Notes under the pieces: generated by a model | What the model was told of the DNA's origin: nothing | The model's database searches: none | The model's input: the letters and a program-made list of their open reading frames with translations, nothing else | In this document: positions 46,380 to 59,000 of the stretch, one piece after another | Layout of the letters: each line of letters begins with the position of its first letter | Numbering within the stretch: the first letter of the stretch is position 1 | Position numbers and translations under genes: made by a program | Source of the DNA: Stenogyne calaminthoides | Taxonomy: Eukaryota > Streptophyta > Magnoliopsida > Lamiales > Lamiaceae | Reading direction: 5' to 3' | Assembly (NCBI GenBank): GCA_037126765.1 | Contig: JBBCBC010000025.1 | Span: forward strand, 16,672,175 to 16,736,174 | Length of the DNA: 64,000 nt

Positions 46380-47437
46380 TTCTTTCTCTCCTTAGCACTT
46401 AGATCCGGATAATCATACCGAAGTGACCTTTCTTTTGGAAATTGTAGCATCTCGCTGGTATCATCATCCCGATCACTTTCTTCTTTGACTTGGAGTCCTT
46501 CCTTTTGGATGAAGATCCCTCACTTCGTGTCCTCTTCTTCTTCGGTTGATCTGATCCTCGGGTTTCTTCCGCACTGTGATTCCCTCGTAATAGTTTTGTA
46601 TTTTCCATATCGACTATTAAGTGTTTTCAAACCTCCTTGCCATCAAATCTAGCTTATCCTCAAGCTCATCCCCGATTCTTAGCAAGGAGTTCTCGTGACT
46701 CTTTAGTTTTATTGTGTTTTATCCTTGGCCTTAAAAGCCACATTCTTACTAGATGATGAATCATCTTTGTCACGCCGACCTTTTTAGATTTCTTATCAAT
46801 TAAAAACTCATAGGCCTTCAAATTTCGAGAAGACTTGTTGATATGGCATTGAATTAATGTTTTGGTGTTTTCAATCACCACGCATGTATATCCCATTTTT
46901 AGAAAGACCTCTAAGAATTTTCAATGCAACTTCTCTCTCGTGGATATTTCTTTCCAAGTGCATTTAGTTCATTCATAATGCTAGTGAATCGACTTCTAAT
47001 TTGTCTATAGATTCACCTTCATCCATTTCAAAACTATCAAACTTTCCAATTGCAACTGAAAGTTTGTTTTCGATATGATCTGTGGCTTCGGCACATTACA
47101 ACTAGTGTATCCCAAATTTCTTTTGCAAGATTGGCAAGTTGAGAGATCATTCCCATCACACCATCATCAATTGTATCAGATAGTGTGTTTATAGCACTAT
47201 AGTATAGATTGACTAACTTCCTCTCCTCAGAGTCGGGCTTGGTCATCGACTTTGGAAATTCGCCTCGATCGCTTTCTCTCATTTTCGCTTCCTCTCGATT
47301 CACCACAATAAATTGAATGGCCCTTCGTAGACCACTCTCCACATACTTTCATGTTTAGAATACAGATGAGCCTGCATTCTAAGTCTCCATAAATCATAGT
47401 TCTCTACTGAGAACATGAGAAGTTTCTTAGAAGACAT
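46380..47437 (-). pseudogene. gag: Element C gag
   Basis: The start at 47437 gives MSSKKLLMFSVENYDLWRLR, matching the B start. The core is readable at 47342-47037 (LANLAKEIWDTLVVMCRS) and 46896-46666 (SRNLKAYEFLIDKKSKK). A damaged zinc knuckle, CYNFQKKGHFG, lies at about 46450-46415, where the second Cys is read as Phe. Frameshifts separate the parts. Confidence 0.85.
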
Positions 47438-47550
47438 TTTATCCGAGTCTTTTAAGAGTTCAAAGAAATAAGATCGGGTTCAGATAGACCACAAGTATTT
47501 TAGCAAGTAAAACTTTGGTCAACAAAAAAGTGGTCAAGTTGAACCACCGC

Positions 47551-47559
47551 CCGATACCA
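47551..47559 (-). promoter_or_regulatory. Element C primer-binding site
   Basis: The minus strand TGGTATCGG lies two bases inside the 5' LTR, the position and start of an initiator-Met tRNA site (TGGTATCAGAGC). The middle CAG is read as CG. Confidence 0.75.
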
Positions 47560-47561
47560 CT

Positions 47562-49229
47562 TGTCGGTCCCAAGTAAACGAGTCTTACACGTAATGGGGG
47601 AATACACGTGTTCAAAGATTTTAAAACTTTTTCTTTTATCGAGGTCACTTGGGTCAGTTGTCCCGATGATTTGGTCCCGAGAAGCACAAATCGCCTCCGA
47701 GTCAAAGTCTATCGAGATAAAGGATCCCGAGTCGCTTTCAGATACCTCCCGATAATCCCAACCGAGTCCCGAAGTTTTCAGAGATCCCGAGTTGCTTGGA
47801 TCGATAACAACTTAATCAACCCTCGTAAGAGTAAGTTCAGCTTTTGGTAACTATCTCGCTTCTAGCTACCGAGATGTGCTAATGGTTGGCCCTTAGTTTA
47901 TACTCGCTTTAAGCTTTTGGTCAAAAACCTTCCTTTAATGGAATAAAGGATTAGGCCGCGATTCAATTATATGCAACTTTCAATGGATTGATTCCAACCA
48001 AATATCGCTGAAAAATATGCTTTCAAAACACAAGAATGCAATAGATAAATCATGCAAAATGTAAAGCAAAGAACACAAAGAAATTATAAATGGTTCGATA
48101 CTCAACCTCCTACGCCCACTCTCCCCGATCTCTTCGTAAAAATTCACTAATCACTTCCTAAGGCTTTCTCGACTACCTCAGTTTTACTAACCTTTCTAAT
48201 TTTGAGCTTTCTCGACCTCCGTAGTTTACTAACTCAAAACTCACACAAGTTTTCATTCATCCAAGATAGATTACTCACTTCTTCTCTAGAGCTTTCTCAC
48301 TACCTCAATGTAGTTTACTTACTCTTTACAACTCCAATCTCACCAACAATCACACTCAAACTACCTTACAAAGGGTGTGAGAAACGACTATATTTAGGGT
48401 TTGACACTCCCTAACATGTTTTAGGCAATAGCCTTTCATGTAGCCGGGTCTTCACTTTTTTCAACGAACTTAGTACTTCCATCATTTTTTCAAAGGACTC
48501 ATTGTCAAAGGTCAAGATGGTGGCATGGTCGTCTTCCTCTTTTGACTTTTGTCTCCAGTTAAAGGTATACAACTCAATGGTTCTTTTGGTTACAATCTCT
48601 GCGTTGATATAACCTTAACAACACTTTGTCTTAGTTCCTTTTGTATGCATTTGAATGTCTTGGGCAATATCTATTTTTCTAAAGAATCGCGATCGCCTTA
48701 GTATCAGATCCTTCCAGGATAGATATTTTCAAAGCCTCGGGCATTCGAGTTTTTAATGCGAGTATTCAAGATATTACCGAAGTCTTCGTGAATTACGTGC
48801 CTTCAAATTCTTGATCTTCGATCTTAGTCTTCCTCGAGTCTTCGTGGTCTTCCGAGTCTTCGTGGTCTTCGAGTCTTCACATGATATATCGATCGATATA
48901 TTGAATCTTCATCTTCCGAAGCCAGCCTCAATTTCATATCGAAGTTCTTCATCTCTCCTATTCATCGAACTTCAAACTTCGCCATATCGAAACTTTTTTC
49001 TTGAAACTTCAGAACTTCAAACCGGTTTCTTCGAAACTTATCGAAGTTCTTCGTAATCTTCGGATCCTAACTCGATCTATATCCACGACTATACATTTTG
49101 CGTATATCATCCCTCGAATACTCTAAAACCGAATCCCGACTCAACTATCAAGATTATCCCCAACATGTTATACTCGTGGGTTTTGGGATCTAATCAAAAT
49201 CATATCTTTATTAAATTCATCTCCCAACA
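47562..49229 (-). repeat. Element C 5' LTR with internal deletion
   Basis: Partner of 34860-36854. Near 48374 about 326 bases present in the other LTR (35679-36005) are missing, including the TATA-like box. The start TGTCGG replaces TGTTGG. Confidence 0.9.
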
Positions 49230-49234
49230 ATCTT

Positions 49235-49360
49235 TTTTTTTAAATATTGAAACTTTTATTAAGAAAAGTCTAAAAATATTGCTTAAAAAATCAATCTTTT
49301 ATTTATTTTACTTAGTAACTTTACTTAATAACTAATTAAAATTCTCATTTTTATTGGGTT

Positions 49361-49392
<32 letters not shown>

Positions 49393-49984
49393 CACCTTTA
49401 AGATTATTATCAATTACAATATATATTTTTTTTGGCAATTTGAGACACCACTTTTTCAATTCGAAGTATTTGTTAATTTTCTAATAACAATTAATTAATT
49501 AAATAATGTGGCTGTCCGAGTTCACACATAGATGTCAATGTAGGATGCTAAGACTGATCATAGGATGATTTTTTTTAAATATTTTCTGTAAATTTTCTTA
49601 ATAGCTACTTTTAGTTTTTTTACTCCTCAAATATTTAATTTATTCAATTTCGTCCAATCTTTTATTTATTTTATTTTGTAACTTTATTTAATAATTAATT
49701 TAAATTCTCATTTTCTATTGGGTTAATTGAAAAAAAAAATCATCACCTTTGGGGTTATTATCAATTACAACATATATATTTTTTAAACACTACCTTTCTA
49801 TTTTGAGACACACTTGCGAGAGAGACATCTCATGGTGAGACGAGACATAGTTTGAGCATCACACTTTAACACATCGAAGTAGTGGGGTTGATTTGTGCTA
49901 GGTTATACCCCCTCGCTCATGTATGAGACTATCTCAAAGAAGAGAGCCATAAGAAGCATACAACTTCTTGAAATATATATTATT
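49235..49984. other. AT-rich DNA with a duplicated block and (AT)n run
   Basis: A block with TTTTATTTATTTTA, TTAATTAAAATTCTC and GGGTTAATTGAA followed by ATTATCAATTACAA occurs at about 49295-49450 and again at about 49660-49810. A pure AT run lies at 49367-49392. I see no coding signal. Confidence 0.65.
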
Positions 49985-51493
49985 GGGCTTTCAATATTTC
50001 ATCACATTTATCAACGATTTTTCACTATTGTGGTTATTTCTATCTATCACAAGAAAAATCTCAATATGTAAATGTCTTAAAAGTATTTATTGATGAGGTT
50101 GAAAGACAATTAGAAAGTGAAAGTCATCTGATTTGATAGATGAGGTGAATTTTATGGAAAATATGATGAATTAGGGGGAATGCCTGTGTTCGCTTTTCTA
50201 AATTCCTTGAAAAGCATGGCATTTATACTTAGTATATTATGATAGGTACACCACAACAAATGGTGTAGCGGAAAGACGTAATGGTACTCTAATGGATATG
50301 GTTAGGAGTAAGTTAAGTAATTCCTCATTACCCACTTCCTTGTGGATGTATGCACTGAAAACTGTTGTTTATGTATTAAACAGGGTTCCTAGCAAAGCAC
50401 TTCCTTAAACTCCTTTTGAACTATGGACGGGTAGGAAACCTAGTTTAAGACACATGTATGTTTGGGGTTGCCCAGCAGAATTAAGAATTTAAATCCACAT
50501 GAGAAGAAATTGATCCAAGAACTATAAGGGTATCTTAATTATCTAGAAAAGTTTAAAGGGTATGGGTGTTAATTGTCCTAATCACAAAGATTGAATTGTT
50601 GAAACCGAAATATTAGGGTCCAATGAGAATGTTGAAATCAAGGGAGTGTTAAACCACGCACACGTGGACATTAAAGAATTTAAGGGGAGACCCATTTATC
50701 TAAAAAACTTTTTTTATGTTGTTGTTCCCACAATTGTTTAACAACCATACAACTTACAAGAACAACATATAAATGACAACACTCGATAATGAACCTGCTT
50801 TTAATTAACCCATCAATAATGAACATGTCATTAATGAACCTATAGTAGATGAACCACATCAAACTGCATTAAGAAGGTCTGAAAGACAAAGAAGACTTGC
50901 TATTTCTAATGGATATGTAGTTTAACTACAAGACTCATAATTTGATATAGAGTTAATGATTTTTCATGCCATGGAAAGCAATAATTTATTAAGTGGTTAG
51001 ATGCTATGAAAGCGGAGTTGAAATCAATGGCTCATAACGAAGTCTGTGATCTTGTAGAATTGCCATAAGGTTGTAAAAGAGTCGGATTTAAGTGGGTCAT
51101 TAAGACCAAACGAGACTCACATGGCAATCTCGAAAGATATGAAGCCAGACTTGTTTCTAAAGGTTTTACTCAGAGAAGTGGCATTGATTATAAAGAGACA
51201 TTTTCACTAGTGTCTCGAAAAGACTCCTTTAGAATTATTATGGCTTTGGTGGCTCATTATGATTTGGAGTTACACCAAATGAATGTTAAAACAGTTTTCT
51301 GAATGGGGATTTAGTGGAAGAGGTATATATAGATCAACATGAAGGTTTTCTATTGAAGGAAAATAACATTTGGTGTGTAAATTAAAGAATTCAACATACG
51401 AACTTACGTACGCTTCCCATCAATGGTATCTCAAGTTCAATGATACCATTACTTCTTTTAGATTTAAGGAAACCGATGTTCATCGGTGTATAT
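49985..51493 (+). pseudogene. pol: Copia element F integrase and RT remnant
   Basis: Integrase text begins YFITFINDFS (about 49992), passes GTPQQNGVAERRNGTLMDMV (50240-50300) and SNSSLPTSLWMYALKTVVYV, NRVPSKALP, then TPFELWTGRKPSLRHMYVWG (50413-50470). RT follows: RVGFKWVIKTKRDSHGNLER (about 51075-51135), YEARLVSKGFTQRSGIDYKE, VLNAFLNGDLVEEVY-like text (about 51270) and SFRFKETDVHRCI (to 51490). It is full of stops and stops dead where element E begins. It resembles E in family. Confidence 0.88.
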
Positions 51494-52866
51494 TATTGGG
51501 ATTATACTGGAAATTATGCTTTTACTTTGTATAATCAAACTGAATTTTGGTCTTATTTACTGAAATAAATTGTTTATCACTGATGCTTTAAATATCATCG
51601 AATGTTACATATATTTACTGCATAACTGTTCAATAAATAGTATGTGTTACATTGTAGTTAATTTAGTGATACCGTATCACGTAAGATTAAATTAACAGCC
51701 TTTTTGTAACCAAAAAGTACACCATTCACGCACCTAGATGGAAATGAACAAACCATCGTGAAAGGTTGAAGTGTAAGGCTCAGACGACTTGTCTTGACCA
51801 AGAGATTACACTAGTGCATGATCGATAATCGAATAGACCTACAGAGGGACAAATTCTTCAAAGACCGAACTAGGAAGGATTAGACCTCGGGTTCGTTATT
51901 TTTAATCTTCGCCCCTTAAATAGGATCGCGGTGGTTAGTTAAATTATTGCTTTGACTTATTACGGGTAGAGAATCAACGAGATTCAATACTTTATATCTT
52001 GGGTAATATTATTGGTCACATGCGATTGCTAAGATTTAATACGGAGAATCGTGTGCAAGCACGCTTTGTTCGATTTGTTCTTGGGAGGTTCATAAGTTTT
52101 ATCATACCAAATCTTGCAAGTGGAACTAGTTTTCGGTATGGATAATAATGTTGAACCGTTCCTTTACCAAGGATGAAAGATATTAATTAATGGAAAGCTA
52201 TTTCAGTGGCTTGATTAATTAATGGGCTAGATAATCTTAAACAAGGGAAATAATAACCGGGAGCCATATTGACTGTAATATGAGTTAAGATGGATAGTGC
52301 AATATTAATTATGTAGTGATTAATTAATATTTATGAGCTTGAATAATATTGTGGCTCAATATTGATAATTCAAGATCCATTGAAGGTCCAATCTTAATTC
52401 TCCTAAAGGCCCTCAAGTAGCCCAACATAAAGTCCAATAACCTAAAAAAGGTGTTTAAAAAAATAAAATAAATTTTGTTGCTATCTTTCCTCATTTTTTT
52501 TCAAAAAATATGAATAAAAGGGGAGAAAGATTTTCTTTGAATTTTGTTTTGGAATGAAGATATGTATTCTTGGAATACAAGATTATCTCATTGAATTCAA
52601 GAAATCTCCCACTTGGTTATTTATATGAAGATTTCGAAAAACATAGAAAAAGAAGGAAAAGAAAGATTTTCTTGATTTTCTTGAAAAGATATTATGGAAG
52701 ATATGTATTCTCGAATACAAGAATATCTCATAAATTCAAGAAGATCCAAATCTTGGAATCTTTATCCTTATTTTTCAAAAATACCATAACAAGAGGAGTT
52801 GGGATTTTGTGGAAAATTTAATTATGGAGAAAAGAATATACGAGATATATTCAAGATTTCGAGATC

Positions 52867-52894
52867 AAAAAAAAAAAAAAAAAAAAAAAAAAAA
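52867..52894 (+). repeat. Poly(A) run of 28
   Basis: A homopolymer inside the LTR of E, about 60 bases before the TATA box. Its length is likely variable or uncertain. Confidence 0.9.
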
Positions 52895-52950
52895 GATTTT
52901 CCCATCTTTATTTCCACCTAAAAATTTCGACCAACCCCCCAACACCCTCA

Positions 52951-52960
52951 TTATAAATAG
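52951..52960 (+). promoter_or_regulatory. Element E TATA box
   Basis: TTATAAATAG in the LTR, followed by AGAATGAATG. It fits a pol II promoter of an LTR element. Confidence 0.7.
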
Positions 52961-53449
52961 AGAATGAATGTTTCATCCCTGTGAACATTTAAAATTGGTT
53001 TTTCGAAAAAATATCGCCATATAAAATATCAAATATTTTGAAATGTCGATGATTGTGTATTTTTGAAAAACCTCAATTGTGTGTTGGAAAATTAGAAATC
53101 CACAAAGGTGGTGCAACATAATTTTATTTTTCCTTTTGTTAAATTGTTCATGAAGTTCCTTCCAATTCGGATTGTTGAACAAGGCAAGGGAATACTTGAG
53201 AAGACTTTTTGGTGTGTTCATGTGAATCGGATCCATCTTCTCAACGGTTGTCACTCCGAGAGGTTAGTTCACATAAACCCGTAGCAATTCCGCATGCGTA
53301 GGATTTATGTAAACCGCTTACATGCATGATTTGTTGTTGAATTATTATTTGAATTAATATAGATTAATTTATGGTAGTAATAATTGTTAGAATTAAATTT
53401 GTATTTAAATATTCATCCCGAATAGATCCGGTAATTAATTCCCCAATAA

Positions 53450-53462
53450 TCGGTATCGAGCC
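53450..53462 (+). promoter_or_regulatory. Element E primer-binding site
   Basis: TCGGTATCGAGCC against the expected TTGGTATCAGAGCC: one T read as C and CAG read as CG. It begins two bases after the LTR end. Confidence 0.75.
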
Positions 53463-53669
53463 ACTAAGCTTTTCTCGATTTTTAAATTGCAATTTAATTC
53501 ATTTTCATTAAATTTGAAATCGATAGAAGAATTGCTAGATCTTTTTTTTTTGTGTATCCAATTGTCATGGAATTTAATGTGTTTATTTATGCATGCATAT
53601 AAATTGTGGTTTTTTAAATCGATTCGCTCAATTCGCTTTTGCCTCGTGAGAAAATCCACGCAGTAGATT

Positions 53670-54110
53670 AGAATTTGTTTGATCCGAACTGGTGGTAGGT
53701 GGGCCAGGCGTTGTACCTAAACGCAGTTAAAAGCGAGGCAGACGCTGATGCGGACATCGGCGGCACGCACGGGCGGGCGCAGACTGTTGGCCGAGCGCGC
53801 AGCGGATCGATCGAGGCGCTGCACAAGCGGTGATTACCGAGATATGGGGCGACCGGACAAGTGGTACGCGCGGTGGCGTATGTAGCCGGGTGCGGGCGAG
53901 GCGACCGACATGGGCGGGCTGGTTGCACGCGCGACGCCCACAGAGATCCGCCGAGGGCCGCCGAAGTGATGGGTATCGCCGCGACGCGGCGGCTGAAATG
54001 CGCCCGGCAAGATGGGACGCCCACTCGACACGGCCTGGAGAGTGCTAGGTGGACACCACCCGCGAGTTGGTCGATAAACGTTTTGACAAGGCGTTTTTTT
54101 TAAGACGGTC
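53670..54110 (+). other. GC-rich tract in the element E leader
   Basis: About 440 bases with strong GC enrichment (GGCGGCACGCACGGGCGGGC-type text) in otherwise AT-rich DNA, between the primer-binding site and gag. Frames on both strands are open over 70-120 codons, but this is expected from the lack of stop codons in GC-rich DNA. None resembles a known protein. It may be a structured leader (packaging or dimerisation) or captured sequence. Confidence 0.6.
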
Positions 54111-54858
54111 AAGTGGGAAGCTTTTTCGAGACTAACGATGAAGGCTATGAAGACGATTTTTCAAGATCAAGACATGACAAAAATTAACCATGACAATCGA
54201 TATATGTGCCCAATATGTTTAATTTTTTGTTTTGATGTTATGCATTATTTTATGCTTATTTAAATTGTGGTTTGAATTTCATGATGCATGAGAGAATGTT
54301 TTGAAAAATATCACTTTCAAAATTACTAAGTATGCTTAAATAATTAATTGACAATTTTATGGATAATAATTGAATTAATTTTAACCTCCATGATTTATTT
54401 ATTTGTGGTTTCTTTTGGAGAATTTCCCCAATCGACGGTCAAAAGATAGCTTTTTCACATGAATAAATTCCAAATGGATGATTGTGATTATTACTAGAGG
54501 CTGATTTATGACCTCCCCACGAGGCTCGCTCAAAGCGAAATAATAATTTCAGATTTAATCATGATTATTACTTAGGTATAAAATTGATATGCATATACTT
54601 CCCTCAAGTCCCTATCAAATTTTATATTGGTCGTTGGGAGCCAACTATTAATCTAGATATTAAAGGTTTGTAAATCGTTTTTGTTTGTAACTCGTTGAAT
54701 GTGTTTAAATAATGACCCACCCCACGAGCTTATTTAAACTGCTTTTGAGATGTTGATCGATGCATGTTCATATTTTTTTGAGACTTTAATATGAAACATG
54801 TGATCGAACCTTGTGATATATTTTTGCTTATGCATATTATTATTTATTTCAATTCATC

Positions 54859-55234
54859 ATGTCACAACCTTTTTAATCCACTGCTCAATATACTTAAAGA
54901 CAATTTGCTTATCGGTGAAACTTCGTTGATTGAGTCGAAACTTACTATTGTCCTCATCGACAAAGCCATAATCGGGTTCTCACTACACCTAAACCAGAAA
55001 AACCCAAATGATGAGTCAATTAAATCCAAAGTAAGAAAGAGTATGTCGATCGGGAGCATTCCAAACGAAATGGCAAAGTGTACCATCTTGGCTTCAATGT
55101 CGATGTGTTGCAACACCAACACCGTAACGCTGAGACCGCTACGCATATCATGACCAGCCTTTAAAGCGATGTTTCAACATCGTAACCGCGGTGGCTCGGC
55201 CATATCACCATGAGGACTTGCTTTCTATGAAAAT
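54859..55234 (+). pseudogene. gag: Element E gag, first part
   Basis: The ATG at 54859 (MSQPF) is followed by a one-base shift. The frame then reads NPLLNILKDNLLIGETSLIE and SKLTIVLIDK, the typical copia gag N-terminus (NKLTGxNFxDWxRNLKIVL type). It runs to the point where D is inserted, EDLLSMK at about 55210-55231. The TSD AAAAT is 55230-55234. Confidence 0.8.
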
Positions 55235-55408
55235 TGTTGGGAGATGAATTTAATAAAGATTTGATTTTGATTAGATCCCAAAACCCCGAGTATGACATGT
55301 TCGTAATAATCTTGATAGTTGAGTCGATTCAGCTTTTAGTATTCGTGATGATATCTCGCAAAAATGTATAGTCACAGACATAGATCGTTAGATCTCAAGA
55401 TTCTCGAA
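55235..55408 (+). repeat. Element D 5' LTR stub
   Basis: Matches the start of the 3' LTR at 60052 and, in reverse, the ends of LTRs in B and C. At about 55408 it joins AGTAAAATCTAAAAAATT, which in C (reverse of about 41560-41575) lies just beyond RNase H. Confidence 0.88.
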
Positions 55409-56014
55409 GAGTAAAATCTAAAAAATTAAAGATTTTCGATGCATGAAGTTTTCGTAATTCTACCGAGAAACTCAGATAAAATGGAAATATCGAATCGAAG
55501 TTTCAGAAACTTAGATTTATCAAGGTCGTAAGACTCGCTTTTATATCAACCCATTCAATACTCAAGATTATACCGACATTATATCAAGGTCAATACCAAG
55601 AAGACCGATAGAGGGAAATTAGTCCAAGAAGTAATGACTCATGCGACCATTTATTGCTTAAGTGAAACTCAAGAATCATTCGCGAATAAATACAAAAACA
55701 CCGAGGAATGTTTTTGGGATCGCTGAAATTCAAGAAGGTCAACAAATACTAAATGCTCATACATTTAATCACCAATGAAGTTAAAATGGCGGCTTACTTT
55801 TCTGGATCGACCTTTCACATACCCGACAATCGTGATTAATCTTAACCGCTTTTTCACCAAACCGCACGATTTCCCACGATCTCGAAACTATTTAATCCTT
55901 TTGAAGCCATTCAAAGCAAACTTTATCAAACCCTTCGCTCACAAAAATCCTCCGCAAATAAATCCTTTGCCCGTAAAACCCAAACCCTAAATCTTCAAAT
56001 CTTCAAAATCTAAA

Positions 56015-59000
56015 ATGGCCCCAACCATATTCGGAAGATTAGCCGAGATGAATAAGCCATGGTACTAATACGCAGTGTCTCTAGAGAGCACGCCAAATGC
56101 CAAGCACGGCAAGAAGAAGTGCCCCACTTAATCGATTATTGGAAAATGCATTTAACCTCATCGCAAATCGACCTGAGTAGGCGGAGTACACACGTGAGGT
56201 AATAGAGTTTGTTGCAAATATGGAAATCGAATAAGATTGTATAGAATCTAATATTTCGCTTTTGCATCTCAACAATCGATGAAATATGTAGATTTTGTTC
56301 GAAAGCTCTATATAGTCCCTAAGCATTTGAACGACGATTTGAGTTGTGCGACAGGGGAGATGATCCCTCATCAGATATGTGCGGGGACGAACAGAGTATC
56401 TTGACAAGGTTGCCGAGAAACCTCGTTGTTTGAGGTAACTCAAGACAAACGACATCTACAAATTTAAATACGAGTATTGATGGATATTGTGGAAAGTGCA
56501 TAATGAGTCGATCCGAAGCTTTCGAAAGCAGATCAACACTCCCAAACTCCGACCGATGGCGGCGATTGAGGACTCACCCACCAAGGATTTCAACCGGCCA
56601 AATATCCGATCAAGGTGGTGACCGAAAGCCAAGGTCATAAAAGGAGGATGATGGGGCAATATCTATCAAAGGCGTAATCCTCCACGCCACCAAAATTGCA
56701 TTCATTCCGAGATGTGCCGAGAGGAGGAGGATATCTTTGCCAACTCTACCCCATTCTCTAAGTCCAAAATTATGTTCAAGCCCATTGGCCGCAAAGAGGA
56801 CAATCAAGGAAAGAAAAAAAGAAAAAGTGGAATCACCATTTGGGCGGTCGCCGAAAAGGAAACCCAACAAGCCAGGGGAAGGTGTTGTTGGAAGAAAGAA
56901 GCAGGGTGAGAAATTGAAGAAGTTAAAAAATCCTTTGCTCCAAAACGCAAAAGGATGGTGGTTCTCACCGGGATGAAGATGAGGAAAGCGAGATCGAGGA
57001 GATTCACCGAGAGCCAAACCGCCGTAAATCGCCATTACATGTTTTGGCTCAGCTATCTCAAAGGCACAGATCAAACCGAGGAGCAAGTCTTCCGAGGTTC
57101 TGAGACTTCACCGAGCTCGGATAAATTTTTCTCAGAAATTTTCCAAGGACCTCAAACCTCGAGAAAGTTCAGATTCCCCATGAGGATATGCCGTCCGCAT
57201 CGCAAGATGCCGATTCGCCGAGGATATGCCCACTCGCCGAGCAAGCAGATATTCCCACCGAGGGGCGCCACTGCACTCGTAACCAAGTCATATCCAGACC
57301 GAGGAGTCGCCTTTCCAAACCTCCTCAGAAAGCCGAGCCTCGAGTCGATGAACTTTTGAAGAGCTCCCTCGAGTGAGCCGTTGATTGACCTCCATCGAAC
57401 CCCGAGAGCCCGATGCTCAAGAAAGGAGAAGTCGAAGAGACCGAATGGCAAAAAGTGGGGAACGGCTCATTCTTTCGATCACAGCCCGAAGCCGAGCTCA
57501 TTCCCCCGACCTCCAAGACATCTTCTTTGGGGATTGAGGTCAACGGTCTCCATCCTCAACCGCACTCTTCCAGAGATGCTTAATATTGCTTCATTCAGAG
57601 GGGAAGATTGGTGGAACGAGGAGACAACTTTTTTAACCGAATTCTCGGGGTTCAGAAAAACCAAGTCTTGATGAAAATCTCGTGATTTTGATGAGCTTGC
57701 GAGAGGAAGGTGGTCGAGAGAATCGGTTAGTGGTGCCCGAGCTCCATTGACAAATCTCGGACGGGGACCAACAAGGGGATGATGAGAGTCAATCTCGTAA
57801 GGAGAAATACTAATCGATGTCGATCAGTCGTTGTCGAACATCCTCGATCGGGTTAGCCTTCGTGTAACTTTTGCACTATTAATAATTATGCCAGATTACC
57901 GTTCCCTACCTTTAAATCAGAATGTCCGACATGCAGACCGAGGCTCGATGGACACCCAAGTTCGTAGAATCCCAGCACAGATCGAGTCCAAGTCCCGGCT
58001 CAAACCGAAGCTCGTGTTCGACCGAGACTTAGGATGAACAACCAACTCAGGAGGCACAGCAGATCAGTAATGCTCCTGAGATTGATCTCACCCCTGTGAT
58101 GAAGAAATTGGAGAAGGTTGAGCCAATATCGAACAAAATTGCTCGGGATGGAGGAAGTTTTGGCCAACCAATCTCGTAAGTTTGAATGATTGAGTACTTC
58201 TTCGTAACCGTGTCGCTTCAAGCTCTATGACGTAAAAGTCGACCTCCATGGAAGAAAAGCTAGAAAACAAGATGGAGGGGGTCAAGGTTGAGCTGAATGC
58301 AGAGCTAAAGCAAAAGCATCAGGAGCAGACACAGATTCTAGAAGCAAAGTTGGTTGAGAGGAATGAGATGCTAGTGAAGAACGCTGTTGAGGAAATGAGC
58401 TCAATGCTCATGGCCAAGATGACAGATATGTTCACAAAGCCTTCTTCAATTTCAATTTGCTCATCCGTCCTCAAGAATTCTTCAGTGCGAAGAACCACCT
58501 CTTAAGGCTCGAGGAAGAGCAAGATCAGATGGCAGGAGAGGCGGAGGTCAAGAAAGAGTAATATCACATGGACACAACACTCTCCAGCCACCAAAGTATG
58601 GTTCCAAGAAGGGGAAAGACTGAGCCGATCTCGTGGAATTATTGAACATACTCAAGGGCAAGGTTGTTAAAAATGTCGGGGCAGAAGATACTTGCCGAAG
58701 CCATGAAAGAGATTGAAGCCACTGAGAAGCTTAAATTCAAGAAGGTGGAGAAGCCAATCTACACTCAGGTTTCTGAGGAGACAATGCAGGAAGTGGCTAT
58801 TGAGAAACTGAGTGGTAGAGGAAGGATTGGGACAAGCCAGGCTGGTGCTGAATTGCCCATCAAGAGAAAGGCCGTGGTGATAGAAGAGCCTGAGGGCAAA
58901 AGAGCAAAGGCTTCTAAGCCAGTTCAGAGGAAATTGATATTGGGTACTGAAGATTCTGAAGTCGAGCCAAAGAAAGTCTTCAACACTAGAAGCGCTCTGA

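Larger units (their letters stand above)
34860..49229 (-). mobile_element. Copia element C (SIRE/Maximus-like) with a third ORF
   Basis: LTRs lie at 34860-36854 (1995 bases) and 47562-49229 (1668 bases, shortened by one deletion). They are flanked by a perfect 5-base duplication ATCTT (34855-34859 and 49230-49234). A primer-binding site lies inside the right LTR and a polypurine tract inside the left, so the element is on the minus strand. It keeps the whole gene order gag, protease, integrase, RT, RNase H, third ORF over 14.4 kb. Many frames are broken by one- or two-base differences of the CTG-to-CG kind. Confidence 0.94.
51494..53448 (+). repeat. Element E 5' LTR
   Basis: Inferred from its ends (TATTGGGATTATACTGG and ATTCCCCAATA, short inverted termini), from the cut-off of F pol on the left and from the primer-binding site on the right. 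It holds a TATA box, TTATAAATAG, at 52951-52960 and a run of 28 A at 52867-52894. The partner LTR lies outside the window, so the boundaries are not verified by alignment. Confidence 0.7.

Noticed and set aside
53668..54112. Several overlapping open frames on both strands in the GC-rich tract
   Set aside because: Long frames on all strands are expected where stop codons are rare; translations are Arg/Pro/Ala-rich and unlike any family I know.
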